Positions 1 through 7,083 of a stretch of DNA of 64,000 bases are shown piece by piece (the first letter of the stretch is position 1; each line of letters starts with the position of its first letter). A program made the translations under genes and the position numbers. A model generated the notes under the pieces. The model had not been told where the DNA came from, did not search any database, and saw only the letters and a program-made list of their open reading frames with translations. The DNA comes from Anaerolineae bacterium (GTDB lineage: Bacteria; Chloroflexota; Anaerolineae; Aggregatilineales; Phototrophicaceae), in the NCBI GenBank assembly GCA_023382675.1, contig JAHDWN010000025.1, positions 1-64,000 of the forward strand, written 5' to 3'.

Positions 1-205
1 TGTCGATACGATGGGCATATTGGTGTAGACGTAAGAAACAGTCTTGAACGATGTCTTCAGCAGCGGCCGGATCATGCAGAACTGCCACGGCTGTGCGATA
101 AAGCTGAGGGGAATAACGGTCAAACAGAACGCCCAATGCTTCAAGGTCTTGATCGCGCAAACGCTCTATCAATGCTGCGTCGCTTACTTCTGCGGGGTCG
201 GTCAT
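1..205 (-). CDS. ECF sigma-70 factor, N-terminal part, cut by window edge
   Basis: Reading leftward from an ATG at 203-205 the frame is open to the window edge (68 codons). It begins MTDPAEVSDAALIERLRDQD and continues with LFDRYSPQLYRTAVAVLHDP and AAAEDIVQDCFLRL, the pattern of sigma-70 region 2 in ECF factors (core-polymerase binding, -10 recognition). A GGAGGG Shine-Dalgarno lies 3 bases upstream of the ATG. Region 4 would lie outside the window, so the ECF subgroup cannot be judged. It is divergent from the LysM gene, with 233 bp between them. Confidence 0.85.
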   Translation of the reverse strand, partial: MTDPAEVSDAALIERLRDQDLEALGVLFDRYSPQLYRTAVAVLHDPAAAEDIVQDCFLRLHQYAHRID

Positions 206-438
206 TTTCCCTCCGCATCCTGGCAAGCTTAAAAGCCTGCAAAATTATGGCCGCTAAAGTCACCCGTCTCGTAATGAGAACGATGAATGATATTGTAATT
301 ATTTTAGGCATGACATACAAATTTTGTTCTCAAGACAACAAAAAACCGGGTCATTCGCCAAATCTGGCGTGTATCTCCCCTGTCTCAGGCTATAATTGAA
401 CTGAGGACACTGCAAACCAACTATTGGTGGGGTAAAAG

Positions 439-1029
439 TTGGCAGCGCGACTTCAGGCTTTGATCGACCGTGTACCATCCGGGCTGAGGCGGATCATTAT
501 TGCTGTGATCGTGCTCGTGATCCTGGCCTTTCTCTTCCCACTCACCGATGATGATCACCGCCGGAGTCCGCCTATCTCCGACTTGGTACCGCCGACGCTT
601 TTCCAGGCCACACCGGCCATAGAATCTTCGCCGATGATCGCGGTTGATACACCCGTCGCTACCGCGCCTGATCGATCGACACCTTCTTCATCTCAACAGG
701 ATGTGCTTGCATCACCCGCTGCTGCCACGAGTAGGCCCTCAGCGACGCGAGTCGTTGCTACCAGAACGCCCACGCCTGTGTTCATTTGTACGCTCTCTCC
801 CCACACCGACTGGGAGCTTTACACTGTTCGTCGTGGAGATACACTCCAGGCAATCGCCCAGCTCGTGGGAGTGTCGGTCGCAGATCTGGCCGAGGCAAAT
901 TGTCTGCAAGATCCGAATCGCATCACTGCCGGTCAATCGATCTGGGCACCCGCTTTGCCAAACCCATTCGCCACGCCAACGCGGACGCCGCGGCCTACTG
1001 TCACCAGGACGCCGACGCCGTCGAATTGA
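439..1029 (+). CDS. Membrane-anchored LysM-domain protein
   Basis: This 196-residue protein starts with TTG behind a GGTGGGG ribosome site. One membrane segment (about residues 18-37) is followed by a long Ser/Thr/Pro/Ala-rich linker. A LysM domain follows at about 127-172, containing YTVRRGDTLQAIAQLVGV and a typical final Trp-Ala-Pro. The tail is rich in TPTRTPRPT repeats. LysM domains bind peptidoglycan or chitin GlcNAc, so it probably sits outside the membrane and touches the wall. A TATAAT at 391-396 is a possible -10 element, but no good -35 is visible. Confidence 0.8.
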   Translation: MAARLQALIDRVPSGLRRIIIAVIVLVILAFLFPLTDDDHRRSPPISDLVPPTLFQATPAIESSPMIAVDTPVATAPDRSTPSSSQQDVLASPAAATSRPSATRVVATRTPTPVFICTLSPHTDWELYTVRRGDTLQAIAQLVGVSVADLAEANCLQDPNRITAGQSIWAPALPNPFATPTRTPRPTVTRTPTPSN

Positions 1030-1033
1030 AGAT

Positions 1034-1855
1034 TCACCAGCCGTTTGTGGTTCTGATGTAGGTGTATGCCTCATTGATGACCTGGAAGCGGCGTTCGGCT
1101 TCATCCTTGGGCAGGTGGCTCACGTCAGGGTGGCACTCGCGCGCCAGCTTGCGGAACGCAGACTTAACGTCATCCTCCGCCGCATCGCGCGTTAAACCCA
1201 ATTGCTTGTAGGCAATTTCGAGCTTGGCATCCTGAAGCATCGGCACAGTGCGATCCATGTAAGCGCCATAGGCACGCTCACTCGACCAATGGTTAACGCG
1301 CTGGCCTTCGTATTTTGCCTGTTCCGTCAATCGTTCTGCGCGGAAATCACTTTGCTTCCAGAATAGTTCGTTTCCAAAATTGGCAATCAGCCAGTCGCCG
1401 CGAATACTGGGCGTCTTCACCCACACGCGGTAAAACGGCAGCCCGGATGGTGTCACATCCGGCCCATACCAGACCTCGCGCAGATTACCTCCGTACACTC
1501 TGAAATGTACCTGTCCGATAATCGCCTGCTGATTGTCTATCCGGTAGGTGTAAATCCGGCCGCTAGAGAGTTCGTGGAGCGCAATCTGCCAATCGGCGGG
1601 TTCAACCCGCGCACCATCGGGCGGCAAAAGCCGGGCGTCGATCAAAAACAACGCGCCGATGCCCAGGCGTGATGTTTCTTGAAGAATTCGCTTGATCTGG
1701 CGTGTCTTGGGCACAGCATCGAAGACGTGAATGTGTACCGCTGCGCCGCTCCACAGATTGGCGGACAACACATTATCCTGCGTCAGCGAGCAGTTCTTGA
1801 CGCTGTTAAGACGTTTTACTTGTTGTGCCAGGCTTTTTTGCAGCGTCGTAATCAT
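1034..1855 (-). CDS. DnaJ-like protein with C-terminal J domain
   Basis: The last 65 or so residues form a J domain: AYKQLGLTRDAAEDDVKSAF, then ARECHPDVSH with the HPD tripeptide (about residues 242-244) needed to stimulate DnaK ATPase. The N-terminal 200 residues are not a Gly/Phe region or a zinc finger and I do not recognise them. I start at the ATG at 1853-1855 (MITTLQKSLAQQ). The frame is open further upstream, but those codons encode an unlikely peptide. It converges tail to tail with the LysM gene, 4 bp apart. It may be a specialised DnaK co-chaperone. Confidence 0.75.
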   Translation of the reverse strand: MITTLQKSLAQQVKRLNSVKNCSLTQDNVLSANLWSGAAVHIHVFDAVPKTRQIKRILQETSRLGIGALFLIDARLLPPDGARVEPADWQIALHELSSGRIYTYRIDNQQAIIGQVHFRVYGGNLREVWYGPDVTPSGLPFYRVWVKTPSIRGDWLIANFGNELFWKQSDFRAERLTEQAKYEGQRVNHWSSERAYGAYMDRTVPMLQDAKLEIAYKQLGLTRDAAEDDVKSAFRKLARECHPDVSHLPKDEAERRFQVINEAYTYIRTTNGW

Positions 1856-1913
1856 CGCCGGTAGCCCGCTGAGTGAACAATGAATCTCATTGTAGCATCG
1901 TTCCTTGCCGATT

Positions 1914-2085
1914 CCCCAGGACGGGTGCATTCGGATTCTGGGGCACGCCCGCCCATGAAATGGGACGGGCTACGGGAAACGCCCTCTCCGAGGGCTGTGA
2001 CAGCCGTTATGACGCCACTGAGCCTCCGCAGGAGGCGCACATTTAGACGGGGAATTACATTCCCCGGCGATGAAATGGCGCATTT
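1914..2085. repeat. Array of consecutive short hairpins with 3-nt loops
   Basis: The 383-bp gap between the J-domain gene and ubiE has no convincing gene but holds a chain of inverted repeats. They are: CCCCAG/CTGGGG (1914-1919 with 1938-1943); GCCCGCCCAT/ATGGGACGGGC (1947-1970, loop GAA, one bulged A); GCCCTC/GAGGGC (1981-1995, loop TCC); GGCTG/CAGCC (1993-2005, loop TGA); GCCTCC/GGAGGC (2022-2036, loop GCA); CGGGGAAT/ATTCCCCG (2048-2066, loop TAC); AAATG/CATTT (2073-2085, loop GCG). Six of the seven have exactly three loop bases. The stems are unrelated in sequence, so this is not a tandem repeat. Function unknown. Confidence 0.75.
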
Positions 2086-2238
2086 GCCCCAATCTCGAAT
2101 TCACCCCCTCAGGACTATCGGCAGGGATACAGAGTGAGGACACTGCCTGCTTCGTGCAAGTGTAAAATGGCACAATTCCTGTTGCGAGACGTCCGGCGAG
2201 CGAGATCGGCGGCCGGGCACTCTGTCGCGCGGCTCATT

Positions 2239-2949
2239 TCAGGCAGCAGGTTTTTCTCCCCAATGTACCGCCATGGTCGCAAACATGAAGGTTTTGTAGC
2301 CGACGTTGACGAGGCCGGACGCACGCATCAGCGCTGCCAGTTCGTCAGGCGTCTTGAATGCCTGAGTCGACTCTGGCAGATAGCGATAAGCATCAGCGTT
2401 CCGGCTGATGAGCCTCCCCAGGGTGGGGATGACGTATTTGAGGTGAAAGAGAATGAATGGGCGCAGGAGGTTATGCGGCGGCGGGGAGGTGTCGAGAATG
2501 ACAACGCGACCGCCTGGTTTGAGGACACGGAGCTGTTCAGCGAAGGCGCGCGGAATGTCATAGACGTTGCGAATGAGATAGCCGGCGGTGATGGCATCGA
2601 ACGTGTTGGCAGCGTAGGGCAGATTGAGCGCATCAGCCCCGCTCCACAGGACATTTTTGCCGAGAGGCAGCCGCTTGCCAACGCGCATCATCCCCAGCGA
2701 GAAATCACCGCCCACAGCCATCACGCCGGGGATCATGCGCAGGGCTTCAAAGGCGATGTCGCCTGTGCCGGTGGCGAGATCGAGCAGCTTCCCCCCTGGC
2801 CGCAAATGTGTCTGGCGGACGACGAAACGCCGCCATTTCATATCCTGCCCGAACGTCATCACGCGGTTCATCAGGTTGTAACGTGCCGCGATCCGGTCAA
2901 ACATATCCTGGACGTAATCCGCCCGCGCTTTGCCTTCTAGCGAAGCCAT
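2239..2949 (-). CDS. ubiE: Demethylmenaquinone methyltransferase
   Basis: The protein has 236 residues, normal for UbiE/MenG. It uses S-adenosylmethionine to methylate demethylmenaquinone, the last step of menaquinone synthesis. The family opening VQDMFDRIAARYNLMNRVMT and SAM-binding motif I LLDLATGTGDIA are present, as is the later family signature ITAGYLIRNV. The start is an ATG at 2947-2949 behind AGAAGG, only 2 bases away. No other men genes are next to it. With ccmAB elsewhere in the window it supports a quinone-based respiratory chain. Confidence 0.92.
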   Translation of the reverse strand: MASLEGKARADYVQDMFDRIAARYNLMNRVMTFGQDMKWRRFVVRQTHLRPGGKLLDLATGTGDIAFEALRMIPGVMAVGGDFSLGMMRVGKRLPLGKNVLWSGADALNLPYAANTFDAITAGYLIRNVYDIPRAFAEQLRVLKPGGRVVILDTSPPPHNLLRPFILFHLKYVIPTLGRLISRNADAYRYLPESTQAFKTPDELAALMRASGLVNVGYKTFMFATMAVHWGEKPAA

Positions 2950-3047
2950 ACCTTCTCACTCTGGTGTGGTTGTGGACAAATCTTTCGCTATCTTACTCGG
3001 GATCGGCGCATAGACCAGAGTCGTGATAGCGGATATTCACCGGACGC

Positions 3048-3938
3048 TTATTCGGCGACCAGTGTCGTAGAGCGCAAACGGTCAGGCGCTGCCGATTGAG
3101 TGCCAGCGATGGTTTCACTCAGTGCCCAGAGCCGCCGCTGGAGCGTCTCATCGTAAGACAGCGGTGATGAAGCGACAGGTGTTGACCTGGTGAAGTAGCT
3201 CCCGCTGACGTTGGTGACTTCTGGCGACGAGGCGAGATAGATGGACGTTTGTGCGCCTTGCTCATCCGACATGCTCAGCATGTGGAAAGCCCGGAACATC
3301 ACCTGGTTGATCAAGCCCCGGTTGTTCATGCCAAAGCCCGTTGCGACTGCGCCGGGATGTAAGGTGTTGGCCGTCACACCGGAACCGGAGAGCCTGCGCG
3401 CCAGTTCATAGGTAAACAGGACATTCGCCAGTTTGGAACGGCCGTAAGCGGCAAACCCCTGATAATGCTTGGGGTTCCGGATATCGTCCAGCTTCAGAGC
3501 ACGGACGGTGCGATGAGCATCCGAGGCGACATTGATAATGCGCGCCGGAGCACTGACTTTGAGCAGGTCGAGGAGCAGATGCGTGAGCAAGAAGTAGTTC
3601 ATGTGATTGAGCGCGAAGGTCATTTCCAACCCATCGGCGGTGATCTGCTTGCTGTTGAAGATGGCTCCTGCGTTGTTAAGCAGCACGTCGAGCCGGTCGT
3701 AACGATCCTCGATTTGCCGTGCCAGCGAGCGAACCCCGGACATGACCGAGAGATCGGCAACGGCCTTTTCGACACGCTTGTTGCCGGTGGCGGACTTTAT
3801 CTCTTGCACGACACTTTCGGTTTTGTCGGCGTCACGCCCGGCAACGATGACGGTTGCACCCATACGCGCCAGTTCGCGAGCGGCAACTTTGCCGATACCA
3901 TTGGTAGCGCCTGTGACGAGGGTAACTTTTCCTTGCAT
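3048..3938 (-). CDS. Short-chain dehydrogenase/reductase (retinol-dehydrogenase-like)
   Basis: A 296-residue SDR protein. The N-terminal Rossmann motif is TGATNGIG (residues 10-17), and NNAG appears at about 90. The active-site YGRSK carries the catalytic Tyr and Lys, with a Ser in the preceding VASDAH stretch. The overall layout matches the larger WW-oxidoreductase/retinol-dehydrogenase-like SDRs, which act on hydrophobic alcohols or ketones with NADP(H). The substrate cannot be read from the sequence. It is separated by about 100 bp from ubiE on the same strand. Confidence 0.85.
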   Translation of the reverse strand: MQGKVTLVTGATNGIGKVAARELARMGATVIVAGRDADKTESVVQEIKSATGNKRVEKAVADLSVMSGVRSLARQIEDRYDRLDVLLNNAGAIFNSKQITADGLEMTFALNHMNYFLLTHLLLDLLKVSAPARIINVASDAHRTVRALKLDDIRNPKHYQGFAAYGRSKLANVLFTYELARRLSGSGVTANTLHPGAVATGFGMNNRGLINQVMFRAFHMLSMSDEQGAQTSIYLASSPEVTNVSGSYFTRSTPVASSPLSYDETLQRRLWALSETIAGTQSAAPDRLRSTTLVAE

Positions 3939-4115
3939 GATTCCGTTAAACCTCAGAACTACGAGTATCCCTTACCACAACGACATTATAGGACAGCAAT
4001 TGACGTTCAGAGCGCAATTCTCACAGATTGTTTAGCGGTATCCAACGCAAGAAACAGATAGCGTTCGCAGGGGGAGAAATGATAGGCTTTAGCAGTAAAA
4101 GAGAGGTAGGGACAC

Positions 4116-5198
4116 ATGACAGAGCAGGCCAGACAAACACCCCAAAGGCTGAGCGATGAAACACGCTGGCAGGCGACGATCATGCGCGACGCGCGCTATG
4201 ATGGCGCATTTGTAGTCGCGGTCAAGACGACCGGCATCTACTGTCGCCCATCCTGCCCAGCCGTCAAACCGAAGCGACAAAACGTAACGTTCTTCCTGTT
4301 GGCTGAAGCGGCAGAATCCGCTGGATACCGCGCCTGCAAACGCTGCCGCCCCCAGACGTGTCCACCGGTCGATCCTCAGGTGGAGATGGTGCAGCAGGCG
4401 TGCCGCTATATCGAGCAGGCCGGAGCCATGCCCGCGCTCGCCGAGATCGCCGACGCTGTACACGTCAGTCCTTACCATTTGCAGCGCACTTTCAAGATGA
4501 TGCTGGGCATCACGCCACATCAATATGCCAATGCTCTGCGTACGGACGCGCTGAAGTCGTTGTTGAAGGATGGCAAACCGGTGACGGATGCCATGTATGA
4601 GGCGGGCTACGGCTCCAGCAGCCGTCTGTACGAACAGTCCGATGCACAACTGGGCATGTCACCATCGATCTATGGCAAGGGAGGCAAGGGGATGGAGATC
4701 CGTTATACCATTCAGCCGTGTACACTGGGGCGCGCGCTGGTCGCCGTGACTGACCGGGGTGTATGCGCGGTCTATCTGGGGGATGATGACAGGGTACTGA
4801 TAGATGCGCTGCGGGAAGAATTCCCTGCCGCCGAGCTTTCGGCAGATTCACGGGACTTATGCCAGTGGGCGGCGCAGTCGCTTGAATACCTGAATGGGTG
4901 GACTCCCAATCCAGAACTCCCCTTCGATTTGCAGGGAACGGCTTTCCAGCAGCGTGTATGGCAGACGTTGCGCCAGATCCCACGCGGCGAGACACGCACG
5001 TATCAGGAGATCGCCGTTGCTATCGGCGCGCCGACGGCAGCCCGTGCGGTAGCGAAAGCCTGCGCCGATAACCGCGTCGCTGTGCTGATTCCGTGTCATC
5101 GGGTCATTCGCAGCGATGGCAGCCTGGCCGGTTATCGGTGGGGGATTGAACGAAAGGAAAAGCTGCTGGCACGCGAGCGCGAGCCACAGCTATCATAA
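4116..5198 (+). CDS. ada: Ada: DNA alkylation repair protein and regulator
   Basis: The protein has 360 residues with the full Ada plan. The N-terminal zinc domain has Cys43, Cys47, Cys74 and Cys77 (YCRPSCPAV and CKRC), which take methyl groups from phosphotriesters. An AraC-type helix-turn-helix region follows at about 95-185. The C-terminal O6-methylguanine methyltransferase has IPCHRV, with acceptor Cys327. Methylation of the N-terminal cysteine normally turns Ada into an activator of its own gene. The ATG at 4116 follows AGAGAGGTAGGGA. No alkA or alkB is adjacent. A terminator follows at 5216. Confidence 0.93.
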   Translation: MTEQARQTPQRLSDETRWQATIMRDARYDGAFVVAVKTTGIYCRPSCPAVKPKRQNVTFFLLAEAAESAGYRACKRCRPQTCPPVDPQVEMVQQACRYIEQAGAMPALAEIADAVHVSPYHLQRTFKMMLGITPHQYANALRTDALKSLLKDGKPVTDAMYEAGYGSSSRLYEQSDAQLGMSPSIYGKGGKGMEIRYTIQPCTLGRALVAVTDRGVCAVYLGDDDRVLIDALREEFPAAELSADSRDLCQWAAQSLEYLNGWTPNPELPFDLQGTAFQQRVWQTLRQIPRGETRTYQEIAVAIGAPTAARAVAKACADNRVAVLIPCHRVIRSDGSLAGYRWGIERKEKLLAREREPQLS

Positions 5199-5215
5199 GC
5201 GAAATAAAGCGTAGG

Positions 5216-5240
5216 CGAGCAGGAAACCCTGCTCGTTTTT
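5216..5240 (+). terminator. Intrinsic terminator after ada
   Basis: Arms CGAGCAGG (5216-5223) and CCTGCTCG (5228-5235) pair perfectly across a 4-base loop and are followed by five T (5236-5240). It lies 18 bp after the ada stop. Confidence 0.85.
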
Positions 5241-5522
5241 GCTGTATACCTTTTGATCGAGAAGACAAGCTCCGGCAGAGTTTGAGATTCGGAACAACAC
5301 AAACCATCTCTTGCATCAATTCGATACGAGATATGGATAGCTTGAGATAATCCACATTTTGTCCGCAAATCGTCAAGGGTTTTGGCTCTATGAGTGAGGC
5401 CTATAAATAAAATTGAGAAAAAGTTGTGAAGATTGATTAATTTCTCATGTAGTTATTCTTTCTTTACGTTACAATAAGTTGGAGAGCATGAGGCACACTA
5501 CCAATCAAAGAGGAAGCTTCGG
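5241..5522. other. Non-coding gap between ada and the GAF kinase
   Basis: The stretch is AT-rich from about 5395 onward. It holds no convincing gene. TACAAT at 5470-5475 could be the -10 of the kinase gene, but no matching -35 is visible at 16-18 bp. GAGGAAG before the 5523 ATG is the likely ribosome site. Confidence 0.4.
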
Positions 5523-6764
5523 ATGTCATTGCCGATGAACGTGCGTCACGGATGGTTGCAACACCTCGCGATTCAACTTCACCACCAACGTCTGCACAGC
5601 GCTTCGATTATGGAAACTGCACTCGACATCATGAACGAAGTCGTATCGGCTCAATTTGCATATCTGGTCGTCTTCGGCGCAAATTACGAGATCGAAAGCG
5701 CTTATTCCTTAGGTGATAAGTATGGTGTGTTCACCCGTGGGCGTTGGGGGCAGCTGCTTCTTCAGCGTTTGACACAAAGGATTCAGGAGCGGTATGCCCC
5801 TGTTGTTTTCAACAATCTGCAAACAGAACCTGAATTGGGCCAACTAATGCACAACTTGCACATCCCCCAACCCTATTCGGCGTTGGCGTTACCGCTGATG
5901 TGTGAGGATGTGTTGCTGGGAGCGGTCGTCTTTGTTCATGCCGAGCCGGAAGGCTTTGATGATGCATTGATCGCCGACCTGGCTGAAGCTGCCTCATTCA
6001 CGGCGTGCGCCCTGGCGAATGCGCGCGAGCACCAGCGCACGATAGAGATTATGAGCCGGCAGATCGAACAGGAAAGACTGCGGCGGGATCTCAGCGCGAT
6101 GATCTATCACGATTTGCGTGGGCCACTGCACAATATCGCCGGCAGTCTATCGCGACTTGAGCGGTTCATGCAGCGCGATTCTTCGACGGCCTCGTCCCTC
6201 ATCCGGATCGCAGCGACCAGTACACAGCAGATGATGCGGATGATCAAGAGCCTGCTCGATATTGAGCGGCTTGAAAGCAATTCGTTTGTCGATCTCAAAC
6301 CTGTGACGATCAAACACCTCTTGCAAGAAGCTGTCGATATGGTCAATACGCTGGCCTATGAATCGGAGCAGGCGATTTTGCTGGAGTTGGATGAGCAAGA
6401 CCTGGTCGTCGAGGCTGATCGCGACATGCTGCTGCGGGTGATGATCAATCTGTTGGAGAATGCCGTCAAGCATACCCCGCGCGGCGGTCGGATTGTCGTG
6501 AGTACACAGCGTTTAGAAGATGACATACAGGTGCGAGTTACAGACACAGGCCCCGGAATACCTTTGCATCTTCAGCAGGAGATTTTCGACAAGTACGTCC
6601 GCTTGAAATCGAGCTTTGTGCGCGATGGCTACGGCCTTGGGTTGGCCTTCTGTCGTCTGGCAGTAGAGGCACATGGCGGACATATCTGGGTAGAGAGCGA
6701 CATGAATGGCGGTGCGGTCTTTGCCTTTAGTCTGCCAGCCGCGCGAGAAGCCGTCATCGCATGA
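5523..6764 (+). CDS. GAF-domain sensor histidine kinase
   Basis: This 413-residue kinase has no membrane segment, so it is probably a cytoplasmic sensor. Residues 1-165 resemble a GAF domain. A HisKA dimerisation helix carries the phosphorylatable His196 in YHDLRGPLHNI. The ATPase domain follows, with N-box MINLLENAVKHTPRGG, G1 box DTGPGIP and G2 GYGLGLAFCRLAVEAHGG. No response regulator is adjacent, so the partner is unknown. The start is an ATG behind GAGGAAG. Confidence 0.88.
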   Translation: MSLPMNVRHGWLQHLAIQLHHQRLHSASIMETALDIMNEVVSAQFAYLVVFGANYEIESAYSLGDKYGVFTRGRWGQLLLQRLTQRIQERYAPVVFNNLQTEPELGQLMHNLHIPQPYSALALPLMCEDVLLGAVVFVHAEPEGFDDALIADLAEAASFTACALANAREHQRTIEIMSRQIEQERLRRDLSAMIYHDLRGPLHNIAGSLSRLERFMQRDSSTASSLIRIAATSTQQMMRMIKSLLDIERLESNSFVDLKPVTIKHLLQEAVDMVNTLAYESEQAILLELDEQDLVVEADRDMLLRVMINLLENAVKHTPRGGRIVVSTQRLEDDIQVRVTDTGPGIPLHLQQEIFDKYVRLKSSFVRDGYGLGLAFCRLAVEAHGGHIWVESDMNGGAVFAFSLPAAREAVIA

Positions 6765-6768
6765 GTAA

Positions 6769-6827
6769 AACCAGGTAGACCACAAACATAGCATTTGCAG
6801 TCTATGCGGTCTACATGACCGCTGGTT
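6769..6827. repeat. Nested inverted repeat after the GAF kinase
   Basis: AACCAGGTAGACC (6769-6781) pairs with GGTCTAC (6808-6814) and CTGGTT (6822-6827), leaving a 7-base bulge on one side. An inner stem pairs CATAG (6787-6791) with CTATG (6802-6806). No T run follows, so it is not a plain terminator. It starts 5 bp after the kinase stop. The rest of the 319-bp gap to 7083 shows only TATACT at 7019-7024, a possible -10 for the next gene. Confidence 0.55.
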
Positions 6828-7083
6828 CAAGGCTGGCAAGCTTGCCTACAAAATGCCAAAGCGTTGAAATTCGTGCATCAAAATCGTTCCTGAGTCGGCA
6901 CGCAAGGTGATCATTTAGCTTGTCAATCTCTCACTGCGGGTGTGAATGTCGGCATTTTCTGACAATTTGTTGATACAGCCTCTACGGCATCTTGCTATTG
7001 TCGTTGGGTGGATCGCGCTATACTGTGAATGATTATCTGGGTGCATAGGATTCTATCGTCCTATCTGCGACGGAGGACGCGAA

